Positions 23,364 to 33,121 of a stretch of DNA of 47,218 nucleotides are shown piece by piece. Numbering within the stretch: the stretch's first letter is position 1; each line of letters begins with the position of its first letter. Origin of the DNA: an uncultured Oscillospiraceae bacterium (lineage in GTDB: Bacteria > Bacillota > Clostridia > Oscillospirales > Oscillospiraceae). The notes beneath the pieces were generated by a model that searched no databases, had not been told where the DNA came from, and saw only the letters and a list, made by a program, of their open reading frames with translations. The stretch is taken from assembly GCA_949494735.1 (NCBI GenBank), contig CATABD010000011.1:1-47218 (forward strand), in the 5' to 3' direction. Made by a program: the position numbers and the translations under genes.

Positions 23364-23612
23364 ATCATTCAGGGCGGCGGGCGTAACGCCGTTACGTACC
23401 AGCAGGCCGCTGAGTTCATCAATACGGGCGGCGCTGCATGTCACATTTGGTACGCTGGCCTGCTCGCCGCCCTGTTCCGCGATCTTGACGCCATAGCTCT
23501 CACAGGCGAAGGGACCCACGTCCATCTCGCCAATGAGGATGGAATAATCAAAGCGCCGGACCGCGCCGGCCTGGTCGGCCAGTTCCACGGTTTGCAGGAA
23601 TAATTCGCGCAC
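23343..23612 (-). CDS. 89-residue DUF6514-like small protein
   Basis: A soluble 89-residue protein starting with GTG at 23612, with GAGAGGTG about 10 bases upstream. It has the layout of short clostridial proteins of the DUF6514 type: an N-terminal beta segment (VRRFDYSILIGEMD), a central YGVKIAEQGGE, and a C-terminal helix pattern TPAALNDVLSDWL. The family match is from memory and not certain. Function unknown. Its last codons overlap the tandem-repeat array, and a promoter-like TTGCAA/GATAAT pair lies just upstream. Confidence 0.6.
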   Translation of the reverse strand: MRELFLQTVELADQAGAVRRFDYSILIGEMDVGPFACESYGVKIAEQGGEQASVPNVTCSAARIDELSGLLVRNGVTPAALNDVLSDWL

Positions 23613-23643
23613 GTATTCGGTTCACCTCTCTTTCTCAACTTCT

Positions 23644-23671
23644 ATTATCCGTACTTCCTGCCCAATTGCAA
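23644..23671 (-). promoter_or_regulatory. Possible promoter of the DUF6514-like gene
   Basis: On the minus strand TTGCAA (23671-23666) and GATAAT (23649-23644) have a 16-bp spacer, about 32 bp before the GTG start. Confidence 0.5.
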
Positions 23672-23797
23672 GGGAAAGAAATCGCAAAATCCGACAAAAA
23701 GCGACACAGATACAAGATGTGGAAAAATTGGTCCATATTGGAATACCAGCACTGGTCAGCGTACATATTTTGGAGCAAAACTTCGGTTAAAATGCAC

Positions 23798-23837
23798 AAA
23801 AGCCAAAAGCGGCCCCAGGGAGGCCGCTTTTGGCTTT
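23798..23837 (-). terminator. Terminator of the butyryl-CoA operon
   Basis: A perfect 16-bp stem, AAAGCCAAAAGCGGCC (23798-23813 on the plus strand) with 23822-23837, just after the etfA stop on the minus strand. Confidence 0.85.
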
Positions 23838-23859
23838 AGAAAGGTAAAGGACGGCGCGC

Positions 23860-24966
23860 TCAGGCCTTGCTGGCCTTGAACGCCTTGATTGCTTCGGTGA
23901 GCATGGGGCCGACCTTGAACAGGTCGCCGGTAATGCCGTAGGTCGCCGCGTCAAAGATGGGGGCGCTGCCGTTCTTGTTCACGGCGATGATGCACTCGGA
24001 GTCCTGCATACCGGCCAGGTGCTGGATGGCGCCGGAGATGCCCAGGGCCACATAGATCTTGGGGTGGACGGTCTTGCCGGTCTGGCCCACCTGGTGGTCC
24101 GCGCTGATGAGACCGGCGTCCACCACGGCGCGGGAGGCGCCCACAACGCCGCCCAGTACATTAGCCAGCTCCTCGGCGATCTCAATGCCCCGGGTGGGGT
24201 TGGAGCTGATGCCGCGGCCCACGGCCACAACAACATCCGCGCCGATCAGGTCCACCAGCTTTTTGGCGGACTTCTTGATCTCCACGAGATCCACATGGAT
24301 GTCGGAGGCGTCCAGCTTCACGTCCACATGCTCCAGGACGGTCTGCTGACTCTTGGCCTCGTCAAAGGCCTGGGTCTGCATCACGCCGGGACGGACGGTG
24401 GACATCTGAGGCCGGTAGTCCGGGCACACGATGGTGGCCATCAGGTGGCCGCCGAAGGCCGGACGGGTCATCTTCAGGTTCTTGTTGTCCTCAAAGGGGG
24501 TGTTGTCCACGTCGATGGTGGAGGTGGTCTTGAGGAAGGCCTTATACTTCTCCACGTCCACGTCCAGGTGGGTGCAGTCGGCGGTCAGGCCGGTGTGCAG
24601 CCGGGCGGCCACCCGGGGGCCCAGGTCGCGGCCGATGTTGGTGGCGCCGATGAGGAACACCTCGGGCTTCTTGTCCTCCACCAAATCGCACAGCACCTTG
24701 GTGTATGCGTCGGTGGTGTAGTCCTTCAGCAGGGGATGGTCGCAGATGTACACGCGGTCCGCGCCATAGCCGCCCAGGGCCTTGGCGTACTGCTCGTTCA
24801 CGCCGCTGCCCAGCAGCACCCCGCACAGCTCCACGCCCAGGTCGTCGGCCAGCTTGCGGCCCTCGCTGAGCAGCTGGTAGCCGGTGCCCAGGATCACGCC
24901 GTCACGCTGCTCGCAAAATACCCACACGCCCTTGAAGGCGGCGGTGTCTTTACTATTATAAGCCAT
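23860..24966 (-). CDS. etfA: Electron transfer flavoprotein alpha subunit EtfA
   Basis: A 368-residue FAD-binding subunit accepting electrons from butyryl-CoA dehydrogenase. The N-terminal domain (VWVFCEQRDG) and the conserved C-terminal FAD domain are visible: GRGISS, GASRAVVDAGL, HQVGQTGKTVHP, then YVALGISGAIQHLAG and ECIIAVNKNGSAPIFDAA. The ATG at 24966 is chosen; an in-frame TTG six bases earlier is too close to the GGAAGGGA ribosome site. It is the last gene of the operon, 18 bp after etfB. In clostridial butyrate pathways this pair with Bcd can bifurcate electrons to ferredoxin, which would feed the Rnf complex hinted at position 1. Confidence 0.95.
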   Translation of the reverse strand: MAYNSKDTAAFKGVWVFCEQRDGVILGTGYQLLSEGRKLADDLGVELCGVLLGSGVNEQYAKALGGYGADRVYICDHPLLKDYTTDAYTKVLCDLVEDKKPEVFLIGATNIGRDLGPRVAARLHTGLTADCTHLDVDVEKYKAFLKTTSTIDVDNTPFEDNKNLKMTRPAFGGHLMATIVCPDYRPQMSTVRPGVMQTQAFDEAKSQQTVLEHVDVKLDASDIHVDLVEIKKSAKKLVDLIGADVVVAVGRGISSNPTRGIEIAEELANVLGGVVGASRAVVDAGLISADHQVGQTGKTVHPKIYVALGISGAIQHLAGMQDSECIIAVNKNGSAPIFDAATYGITGDLFKVGPMLTEAIKAFKASKA

Positions 24967-24984
24967 ATTCAAGCGCTCCCTTCC

Positions 24985-25791
24985 TTAAATGATATGCTTC
25001 TCGCCCAGAATGGATACCAGCTGCTCGCAGGTGGCCTTGTCGGCCCCCTCCAGCATGGTGCCCGCGCCCTTCACCGGCGGGGAGAAGGACTTGTACACCT
25101 GGGTGGGGGAGCCCTTCAGGCCCACGTTCTCCACGGCGCCGATCCACTTGCTGTCGATCAGGGCGTTGAAGTCCCACATGGTGTAGGGCTTGGCGTAGCA
25201 CTCCATGATGCCGGACACGCTCATATAGCGGGGGGTGTTCAACTCCTTGATGCAGGTGAGCACGCAGGGGGTCTGGACCTTGATGGTCATGTACCCGTCC
25301 TCCAGCTCGCGCCGAACGGTGAGCTCGCCGTCCTTGTAGTCGATGGCGGTGACATAGGTGACCTGGGGCAGGCCCAGCTTCTCGGCGATCTGGGGGCCCA
25401 CCTGGGCGGTGTCGCCGTCGATGGCCTGGCGGCCGCACATCACGATGTCGCCCTTGTCCACGCCGATCTTCTCGATGGCGGCGGTGAGGGTGTTGGAGGT
25501 GGCCCAGGTGTCGGCGCCGCCGAACTCGCGGGCGGACACGAGATAAGCCTCGTCCGCGCCCATGGCCAGGCACTCCCGGAGCATGGACTCCGTGGGCGGG
25601 GGGCCCATGGAGACGACGCACACCTTCACGTCGGGGTTGGTCTCCTTGATCTGGAGGGCGGCCTCCAGGGCGTTCATATCATCGGGGTTGGAAATGGTGG
25701 CCATGGCCGCGCGGTCCATGGTGCCGTCCGCCTTAACGGCCACCACGCCGGAGGTGTCGGGCACCTGCTTGACACAGACAATGATTTTCAT
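24985..25791 (-). CDS. etfB: Electron transfer flavoprotein beta subunit EtfB
   Basis: A 268-residue partner of EtfA. It starts MKIIVCVKQVPDT, with the conserved NPDDMNALEAAL and the signature CGRQAIDGDTAQVGPQIAE near residue 120. The ATG follows GTAAGGAGGT. It lies between bcd (18-bp gap) and etfA (18-bp gap). The family normally binds AMP, or FAD in bifurcating versions. Which applies here cannot be read with certainty from the sequence alone. Confidence 0.95.
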   Translation of the reverse strand: MKIIVCVKQVPDTSGVVAVKADGTMDRAAMATISNPDDMNALEAALQIKETNPDVKVCVVSMGPPPTESMLRECLAMGADEAYLVSAREFGGADTWATSNTLTAAIEKIGVDKGDIVMCGRQAIDGDTAQVGPQIAEKLGLPQVTYVTAIDYKDGELTVRRELEDGYMTIKVQTPCVLTCIKELNTPRYMSVSGIMECYAKPYTMWDFNALIDSKWIGAVENVGLKGSPTQVYKSFSPPVKGAGTMLEGADKATCEQLVSILGEKHII

Positions 25792-25809
25792 GGTGTTCTA
25801 CCTCCTTAC

Positions 25810-26964
<1,155 letters not shown>

Positions 26965-27000
26965 GAGATTTTCCCTCCTTATAGCTTTGCCGGACGGCGC

Positions 27001-27873
27001 TTACAGTTCGTCAACGGCGGTCTTGGTGCGGTCGGCGTTGTAGACATAGAAGCCCTTGCCGGACTTGACGCCCAGGTTGCCGCCCCGGACCATCTTGCGG
27101 ATCAGCGGGCAGGCGCGGTACTTGCCGTCGCCGGTCTCGTTGTACAGCACGTCCATGATGGCCAGGCAGATGTCCAGGCCGATGAAGTCGCCCAGCTCCA
27201 GGGGGCCCATGGGGTGGTTGGCGCCCAGCTTCATGGCGGCGTCGATGCCGGCGATGTTGGACACGCCCTCCATCTTGATGAAGGCGGCCTCGTTAATCAT
27301 GGGGATCAGGATGCGGTTGACCACGAACCCGGCGGCCTCGTTGACCTGCACGGGGGTCTTGCCCAGCTCCTGGGAGATGGCCACGATGGCGGCCACGGTG
27401 TCGGCGGGGGTGTTGGCCCCGGCGATGACCTCAATGAGCTTCATGCGGTCGGCGGGGTTGAAGAAGTGCATGCCGATGAGGGGGCGGCTCAAGCCCTTGC
27501 CGATCTCGGTGATGGACAGGGAAGAGGTGTTGGAGGCGAAGATGCACTCGGGCTTGCAGATCTTGTCCAGCTCGCCGAAGGTGGTCTGCTTCACGCCCAT
27601 GTCCTCGAAAGCGGCCTCCACGATCAGGTCGCAGTCGGCGCACAGGTCCTCCTTGAGGCCCGGGGTGATGGCGGCCACGATGCCGTCGGCCTTGGCCTGG
27701 TCCATCTTGCCCTTTTCCACCAGCTTGGCATAGCCCTTCTGGATCTTGGCCTTGCCGCCGTCGGCCCACTCCTGCTTGATGTCGCACAGGGCCACAGCCC
27801 AGCCGCTCTGGGCGAAAGCCTTGGCGATGCCCTGGCCCATGGTGCCCGCGCCGATCACGCCAACTTTTTTCAT
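27001..27873 (-). CDS. hbd: 3-hydroxybutyryl-CoA dehydrogenase
   Basis: A 290-residue NAD(P)-dependent enzyme converting acetoacetyl-CoA to 3-hydroxybutyryl-CoA. The nucleotide-binding GAGTMG is at 8-13. SNTSSLSITEI, GMHFFNPADRMKLIEVI and NEAAGFVVNRIL carry the catalytic Ser/His/Asn-type motifs of the family. AAAAGGAG precedes the ATG. It lies 77 bp after crt and 36 bp before bcd. The operon lacks a thiolase in the window, so acetoacetyl-CoA must come from a gene elsewhere. Confidence 0.95.
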   Translation of the reverse strand: MKKVGVIGAGTMGQGIAKAFAQSGWAVALCDIKQEWADGGKAKIQKGYAKLVEKGKMDQAKADGIVAAITPGLKEDLCADCDLIVEAAFEDMGVKQTTFGELDKICKPECIFASNTSSLSITEIGKGLSRPLIGMHFFNPADRMKLIEVIAGANTPADTVAAIVAISQELGKTPVQVNEAAGFVVNRILIPMINEAAFIKMEGVSNIAGIDAAMKLGANHPMGPLELGDFIGLDICLAIMDVLYNETGDGKYRACPLIRKMVRGGNLGVKSGKGFYVYNADRTKTAVDEL

Positions 27874-27950
27874 GATAAAAACTCCTTTTCAAAAAAATTA
27901 TGATGCATATAAGTACACCGCAGTTTCTTGCTGCGCGTCTACCCTCGCGC

Positions 27951-28736
27951 TCAGTTATTGGTGAAGACAGCCTTGGGCTTGGGCTTCTCCCGGGACAGGA
28001 AGCAGGCCATGCCCTCCACCTGGTCGTGGGTTTCGAAGCAGTCTCCGAAGAGCTTCTCCTCAATTTCCACCGCCTTGTCGATGGACACCTGCATTCCCTC
28101 GTTGACGGCCTTCTTGCAGGCGCGCACGGCGATGGGGGCGTTCTTGGCGATCTGGCCGGCCATCTTCAGCGCGGCGTCCAGCAGCTCCGCCTGGGGGATG
28201 ACGGCGTTGACCAGGCCGATGCGCAGGGCCTCGGCGGCGTCGATGTTTCGGGCGGTGTACAGCAGTTGCTTGGCCATGCCCATGCCCACCAGACGGGCCA
28301 GGCGCTGGGTGCCGCCGAAGCCGGGGGTGATGCCAAGGCCCACCTCGGGCTGGCCGAACATGGCATTGTCGGAGCAGATGCGGATGTCGCAGGACATGGC
28401 CAGCTCACAGCCGCCGCCCAAGGCGAAACCGTTCACCGCGGCGATGACAGGCAGGGGGAAGCCCTCAATCATCAGGAAGATGTCATTCCCCAGCTTGCCG
28501 AAGGCCTCGCCCTCCGCCTTGGTCATGGTGGACATGGAGCCGATGTCGGCGCCCGCCACAAAGCTCTTGTCCCCCGCGCCGGTGAGCACCACGCAGCGCA
28601 CGGCGTTCTGGTCGATGCCCTCGAAAGCGGCCTTCAGGTCGGCCAGCACCTCTGGGTTCAGCGCGTTGAGAGCCTTGGGCCGGTCAATGGTGAGAACCGC
28701 CACAGCGCCCTGTAGATCAACATTCACAAATGACAT
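27951..28736 (-). CDS. crt: Crotonase (3-hydroxybutyryl-CoA dehydratase)
   Basis: A 261-residue enoyl-CoA hydratase-family enzyme. The oxyanion-hole and catalytic region AGADIGSM, GFALGGGCELAMSCDIRI and FGQPEVGLGITPG give the two catalytic glutamates E111 and E131, spaced 20 as in crotonase. AAGGAGG is upstream of the ATG. It is the first gene of the butyryl-CoA operon and lies about 175 bp downstream of a strong promoter. Its product feeds crotonyl-CoA to Bcd-EtfAB. Confidence 0.95.
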   Translation of the reverse strand: MSFVNVDLQGAVAVLTIDRPKALNALNPEVLADLKAAFEGIDQNAVRCVVLTGAGDKSFVAGADIGSMSTMTKAEGEAFGKLGNDIFLMIEGFPLPVIAAVNGFALGGGCELAMSCDIRICSDNAMFGQPEVGLGITPGFGGTQRLARLVGMGMAKQLLYTARNIDAAEALRIGLVNAVIPQAELLDAALKMAGQIAKNAPIAVRACKKAVNEGMQVSIDKAVEIEEKLFGDCFETHDQVEGMACFLSREKPKPKAVFTNN

Positions 28737-28917
28737 CAGTTTGCCTCCTTAAGTAATGAAAAGTTGGAAGAAGACAGTGAACCATCGTCCCGCCGCCTCC
28801 AAAATTCGCCATTTTTTTAACAAACAAAGGGCAAAGGCGCGCGGCAGGAAACCGGGCGCAGACCGCCGGCCATGCCGCGTGGGGGAGGGAGAGGATCGTT
28901 CCCTATATTCTCACATA

Positions 28918-28946
28918 AGTATACTGCCTTTCCCCGCTCATTGCAA
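28918..28946 (-). promoter_or_regulatory. Promoter of the crt-hbd-bcd-etfBA operon
   Basis: On the minus strand TTGCAA (28946-28941) and TATACT (28923-28918) have a 17-bp spacer. The leader to crt is about 175 bases. Within it, TTGTTAA (28823-28817) matches a half-site of the Rex redox repressor, but the second half is poor, so Rex control is only a possibility. Confidence 0.7.
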
Positions 28947-28987
28947 GGATTTTCTTTTAAACTTTCCCCAAATTCCCCGCGGGGTGG

Positions 28988-29017
28988 AAAAGCGCCGCTC
29001 CCGGGCAGGAGCGGCGC
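28988..29017 (-). terminator. Terminator after the DUF554 gene
   Basis: On the minus strand GCGCCGCTCC and GGAGCGGCGC form a perfect 10-bp stem (29017-28992) followed by TTTT, immediately after the DUF554 stop. Confidence 0.85.
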
Positions 29018-29022
29018 GAAAT

Positions 29023-29742
29023 TCAGGAGAAAAAGGGGAAGGCCCCGGCGATGTATCCAGCGGCGGGGATGTACAGTATGGGGAGAAAGATGGCGGGCAG
29101 CATATTGCCCGCTTTGATTTTTTCCCGGCCAAGGGACAGCATGTTGATGGCGATGGCAATGATGAGCGCGCCGCCCACCGCGCTCATCTCTGTGACCACC
29201 GCCTGGGGCAGATAGGGCCCCACCCACCCGGCCAGCAGGGTGATCCCGCCCTGGTAGAGCAGCAGCGGGAGGGCGGAAAAGGCCACGCCGGCGCCCATGG
29301 CGGCGGCAAAGGACACGGCGGTCACCCCGTCGATGACGCCCTTGGAGATGATGATCTCATAGTTGTGGTTCAGCCCCGCCTCGATGGAGCCGGTGATGGC
29401 CATGGCTCCCACGCAGAATAGCAGGGAGGCGGTGACAAAGCCCTCGGTGAAGCGGCTGCCGCCCTCCCCCTTGACCAGCTTGGAGCGGAGCAGCTCCCCG
29501 GCGCCCTCCAAGCGGCGCTCAATGTCGATGGCGCTGCCGAGGATGCTCCCGATGACCATGCACACGATGACGCACAGCATGTCCGCCGTGCCGGTGAGGT
29601 AGCCGATGCCAACCCCCAGCACGCACAGGCCCAGGGCATGGGTGAGGACGCAGGTGAGGCGTCCGCTGATGAGGTTTTTGAACAGCAGGCCCGCGGCGCT
29701 CCCGGCGAGCACCAAAATGACGTTGATGACGGTGGCCGGCAT
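29023..29742 (-). CDS. DUF554 family membrane protein
   Basis: A 239-residue multi-helix membrane protein. From the N-terminus, hydrophobic segments alternate with short loops (VINVILVLAGSAAGLLF, TCVLTHALGLCVLGVGIGYL, MLCVIVCMVIGSILG and others to the C-terminus). The pattern and the early IDIERRLE segment match DUF554 (YdfK/YqgA-like) putative transporters of unknown substrate. The ATG at 29742 shares one base with the ribF stop (TAATG), so translation is coupled. A much longer upstream extension has no ribosome site and is low-complexity, so it was rejected. Confidence 0.85.
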   Translation of the reverse strand: MPATVINVILVLAGSAAGLLFKNLISGRLTCVLTHALGLCVLGVGIGYLTGTADMLCVIVCMVIGSILGSAIDIERRLEGAGELLRSKLVKGEGGSRFTEGFVTASLLFCVGAMAITGSIEAGLNHNYEIIISKGVIDGVTAVSFAAAMGAGVAFSALPLLLYQGGITLLAGWVGPYLPQAVVTEMSAVGGALIIAIAINMLSLGREKIKAGNMLPAIFLPILYIPAAGYIAGAFPFFS

Positions 29743-30650
29743 TACAGCCCCTCCTTCGCGGCAAAGTAGGCCCTGGTCTGGGCCGCGTTTTCCCCAATTG
29801 CGTCCCGCAGGGCCTGGAGGCTGGGGAATTTCCGCTCCGGCCGCAGGCGGGCATGGAATTCCACCCGGATATCCCGCCCGTACAGGTCGCCGCGGTAGTC
29901 CAGAATCCACGGCTCCACGATGACGGCCCGGCCGGCGCTGCTCACCGTGGGGCGCACCCCGACGTTGGTCACGGCGGGCCGTGCCCCGTCCGGCAGGACA
30001 ACCCGGGTGGCGTACACGCCGAAGCCGGGGGCGATGACCCCCTGGGGCACCGGCAGATTGGCGGTGGGGGAGCCCAGGGTGCGGCCGATTTCATTGCCGT
30101 GCACCACCGTTCCGGACAGCATGTGGGGATGGCCCAGGAACCGGGCGGCCTGCTCCAGCTCCCCCGCCTCCACCAGGGTGCGGATGTGGGTGGAGGAGAT
30201 GGTCACCCCGTCCAGCTCCACCTTGGGGATCACGTCGCAGCCCATGCCCAGCCGGGCGCATTTGTCCGCCAGCCGCTGGGGGTCGCCCTCCCCCCGGTAG
30301 CCGAAGTGGAAGTCGTGCCCCGCCACCACATGGACCGCGCCCAGCTCCTTCTGGAGGTACTGCCCCACAAAGTCCTGCCAGTCCATCTGGCGCATCACCT
30401 CAAAGGGGGCCACAACCACCTCCCGGATGCCGTACAGCTCCTGCATCAGCCGCGTCCGGTCATCCACCCCGGTGAGCAGGGGCACCGCCCGCCCGGTGAG
30501 GGCCGCGGCAGGGCTTTGGTCAAAGGTAAAAGCGCAGGGCAGGGCATCCAGCTCCGCCGCCCGCCGGGCCACCGTGCGCAATAGCGCCCCGTGGCCCAGG
30601 TGCACCCCGTCAAAGAAGCCCAGGGCGATCACCCGCCGTTGTTTATTCAT
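29742..30650 (-). CDS. ribF: Bifunctional riboflavin kinase/FAD synthetase RibF
   Basis: A 302-residue enzyme making FMN and FAD from riboflavin. The N-terminal adenylyltransferase domain has GFFDGVHLGH at 11-20 and ISSTHIR near residue 150. The C-terminal kinase domain (about 175-300) has GRTLGSPTANLP and the TNVGVRPTV motif. The ATG at 30650 follows GAGGTG. It starts 6 bp after truB, the usual truB-ribF pairing, and supplies cofactors for the flavoproteins of the butyryl-CoA operon. Confidence 0.95.
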   Translation of the reverse strand: MNKQRRVIALGFFDGVHLGHGALLRTVARRAAELDALPCAFTFDQSPAAALTGRAVPLLTGVDDRTRLMQELYGIREVVVAPFEVMRQMDWQDFVGQYLQKELGAVHVVAGHDFHFGYRGEGDPQRLADKCARLGMGCDVIPKVELDGVTISSTHIRTLVEAGELEQAARFLGHPHMLSGTVVHGNEIGRTLGSPTANLPVPQGVIAPGFGVYATRVVLPDGARPAVTNVGVRPTVSSAGRAVIVEPWILDYRGDLYGRDIRVEFHARLRPERKFPSLQALRDAIGENAAQTRAYFAAKEGL

Positions 30651-30656
30651 CAGCGA

Positions 30657-31544
30657 TTACACCTCGAAAAAGCTCTTGACCGTGGACAGCTTCCCGCCTG
30701 CCGCCCGGCCCAGGGCCAAAAATGTCTTGTCCGCGCCGTACACCCGGTATTCCCCGTCAGGGATATCCCGGGCGGCCAGCGCCGCGCCGTTGCGGATCTT
30801 TTTCTCCGCGCCGGCGGTCTTTAGAAGCAGCACCGGAAACTGGAGGAAGCAGGAATCCACCGGCAGCAGCAGGGACTCCCCCTCCCCCCGGCCCGCGGCC
30901 TCCTGGACGGCCTGCAATGTAACGCTGTCGGCCAGGGTAAAGCCGGCTGCCTTTATCCGCCGGAGGGAGCTCATGCACCCGCCGCACCCCAGGGCCTGCC
31001 CGATATCGTGGCACAGGGTGCGCACGTAGGTGCCCTTGGAGCAGTGTATCCGCAGAAGGAAGTCCGCCCCCTGGGGCGGCGGTCCGTCCAGCGCCTCCAG
31101 GGCGTGGATGGTAACGGGGCGGGGCCTGCGCTCCACCTCCTTGCCCTTCCGGGCCAGCTCGTACAGTTTTTTGCCGTTTATTTTGACGGCGGAGTACATG
31201 GGGGGCACCTGTTGGATGGCCCCGGTGAACCGGGGCAGGACGGCCAGAAGCTGTTCCCGGGTCACCTCCGCGGGCCGCCGCTCCAGGATTTCCCCGGTAA
31301 TGTCCTGGGTGTTGGTGACAACGCCCAGTTTTAACCCGGCGATATATTCCTTATCGGAACCGGCGGCGAACTCCACCGCCCGGGTGGCCCTTCCGATGAA
31401 CACGGGCAGCACCCCGGTGGCCATGGGGTCCAGGGTGCCCGCGTGGCCCACCCGCTTTTCGTGGAATATCCCCCGGAGCTTGGCGCACACGTCCATGGAG
31501 GTCCAGCCTTGGGGCTTATCCATGATAATAATTCCGTTTGGCAT
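30657..31544 (-). CDS. truB: tRNA pseudouridine-55 synthase TruB
   Basis: A 295-residue enzyme modifying U55 of the tRNA T-loop. The N-terminus GIIIMDKPQGWTS and the catalytic motif GHAGTLDPMATG, with D39 as nucleophile, are diagnostic. Later motifs include YVRTLCHDIG. A C-terminal PUA-like tail occupies about residues 230-295. AAGGAG is 8 bases before the ATG. It is part of the rbfA-nrnA-truB-ribF run. Confidence 0.95.
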   Translation of the reverse strand: MPNGIIIMDKPQGWTSMDVCAKLRGIFHEKRVGHAGTLDPMATGVLPVFIGRATRAVEFAAGSDKEYIAGLKLGVVTNTQDITGEILERRPAEVTREQLLAVLPRFTGAIQQVPPMYSAVKINGKKLYELARKGKEVERRPRPVTIHALEALDGPPPQGADFLLRIHCSKGTYVRTLCHDIGQALGCGGCMSSLRRIKAAGFTLADSVTLQAVQEAAGRGEGESLLLPVDSCFLQFPVLLLKTAGAEKKIRNGAALAARDIPDGEYRVYGADKTFLALGRAAGGKLSTVKSFFEV

Positions 31545-31571
31545 AGAGGAAGCTCCTTTTTTAAGGGCCCT

Positions 31572-32531
31572 TCAGTCCTGGGAGGGCTGGGCCAATTGCG
31601 CGTCGATGGCGGCCAGGATGGCCCGCTCCGCGTCCTCTACCGTCCCCTTTACGGTGCACCCGGAGGCGGCTTTGTGCCCGCCGCCCCCCAGCCGGGCGCA
31701 CACGCGGGTGGCGTTCAGCTTAGATGCGTCGGTACGCACGGAGATGCGGCACTCGCCGCCCTCGTGCTCCCGGATGGTGGCGGTGTGGAGCACCCCGTCG
31801 ATCTGCCCCAGGAAGGCGGCGATATCGTCGGTGTCCTCCATGGTGGCCCCCACCTCCGCCATCATGGCCAGCGAGACGGGGGCCACGGCCACCGTGCCGC
31901 CGTGATAGAGGCGCATATTTTGCAAAATCAGGCTTTCCAGCTTCATCCGCGCCATGGATTTGGTGCGGAAGTGCCGCTTGTTCAGCGCCTGGACGGGGAT
32001 GCCCTGCTCCATCAGCGCCGCCGCTACCTTGTGGGTGTGGGGGGTGGTGTTGGCGTAGACAAAGCAGCCGCAGTCGGTGGCCACCGCCACGTACAGCGGT
32101 GTCGCGATGTCCCTGTCCATGGTTCCCAGTTCCACGCAGATTTTCCAGATGATCTCGCCGCAGGCGGCCTTGTCCGCCTCCAGGCAGGTCTCTTTGGCGA
32201 AAAACTCCTGGGAGGGGTGGTGGTCGATGGCAAGGTCGATCCGGTCCTTGTAGGGCAGGGCGTTGTCCGGCAGCAGGTTCACCGTGGCCACGTCGGTGCT
32301 CACCACCGTATTCGGAGTAAAGCCCTCCGGGGCGGTGAGGCCGTCCAAGTAGCCCGCCAGCAGGGTGGTGGCGTCCAGGCTGGGCAGGGCATAGGCGGTC
32401 TTGCCCAGAGCGCGCAGGGCGCGGCACAGCCCGGCGGCGCAGCCGATGGTGTCCCCGTCGGGGCGCTTGTGGGTGAGGATCAGGTAGTTGTCATGGGCGG
32501 CCAGAAACGCCGCCGCTTCCCGGAAGTCCAT
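31572..32531 (-). CDS. nrnA: DHH-family phosphoesterase NrnA (oligoribonuclease / pAp phosphatase)
   Basis: A 319-residue enzyme that degrades very short RNAs and dephosphorylates 3'-phosphoadenosine 5'-phosphate. The metal sites are HKRPDGD at 21-27 and the DHH box IDHHPSQ near residue 110. The DHHA1 domain ends with GGGGHKAASG near residue 293. The ATG at 32531 is preferred to an in-frame TTG at 32540, which would touch the AGGAGG site. It begins 5 bp after rbfA. In a c-di-GMP-using cell it could also degrade pGpG, which is inference. Confidence 0.92.
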   Translation of the reverse strand: MDFREAAAFLAAHDNYLILTHKRPDGDTIGCAAGLCRALRALGKTAYALPSLDATTLLAGYLDGLTAPEGFTPNTVVSTDVATVNLLPDNALPYKDRIDLAIDHHPSQEFFAKETCLEADKAACGEIIWKICVELGTMDRDIATPLYVAVATDCGCFVYANTTPHTHKVAAALMEQGIPVQALNKRHFRTKSMARMKLESLILQNMRLYHGGTVAVAPVSLAMMAEVGATMEDTDDIAAFLGQIDGVLHTATIREHEGGECRISVRTDASKLNATRVCARLGGGGHKAASGCTVKGTVEDAERAILAAIDAQLAQPSQD

Positions 32532-32536
32532 GGCCG

Positions 32537-32932
32537 TCAATCCTCCTCGTCCAGCACAATGTGCTCGTTGGCGGGGTTGGGGGGCTTGACCACCTGGGGG
32601 TTGCGGAGCATGTCCAGGATGTGGGCGCCCTTGTCGATGGAGTCGTCCCGCACAAAGGACAGCTCCGGGGTGGAGCGCAGGTTGAGCGCCTGCCCCAGTT
32701 CCCGGCGCAGCCAGCCGGAGGCGGACTTCAGCCCCTTCAGCGCCTGGGCGGAGGCGGACTTGTCCAGCACGCTGACGTAGATTTTGGCGTATTTCAGGTC
32801 GGGGGTGGTCTCCACGGCGGTGACGGAGATCAGCCCCGCGTCCGCCACCCGGGGGTCCTTCACCGTGGGGATGAGGGCGGCCAGCTCCCGCTGGATTTCC
32901 TCATTGATGCGTCCGATGCGATTGCTTGACAT
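32537..32932 (-). CDS. rbfA: Ribosome-binding factor A
   Basis: A 131-residue KH-like protein that binds the 30S subunit during maturation and cold adaptation. The signature begins NRIGRINEEIQRELA and includes DLKYAKIYVSVL and LRSTPELSFVRDDSI near the end. The C-terminal tail is longer than usual (about 15 acidic residues). AAGGAGG precedes the ATG. Unlike the normal order, it does not follow infB directly: about 970 bp with a plus-strand gene, a terminator and repeats intervene. A weak promoter-like TTTAAT/TATAAA pair lies near 33006-33033 on its strand. Confidence 0.93.
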   Translation of the reverse strand: MSSNRIGRINEEIQRELAALIPTVKDPRVADAGLISVTAVETTPDLKYAKIYVSVLDKSASAQALKGLKSASGWLRRELGQALNLRSTPELSFVRDDSIDKGAHILDMLRNPQVVKPPNPANEHIVLDEED

Positions 32933-33121
32933 AAACAGCCTCCTTTATAAAACGCTGCGGCACAGCGGAACAAACTGTGAAAAGAGACAAAAATTCTGTC
33001 TCTATTTTATACAAAAAGTAGATTTTTATTAAAATGAGTCTTAACTGCTAAGCAAATCAGGGCTTGAACCGTATTATATAGAGCGGCGTTTTTCCATTCA
33101 CAATAGAGAGGACGATAGGTT

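Noticed and set aside
29743-29910. 56-residue N-terminal extension of the DUF554 protein
   Set aside because: Pro/Gly-rich sequence lying in the ribF coding region, with no ribosome site; the DUF554 fold begins at the ATG at 29742.
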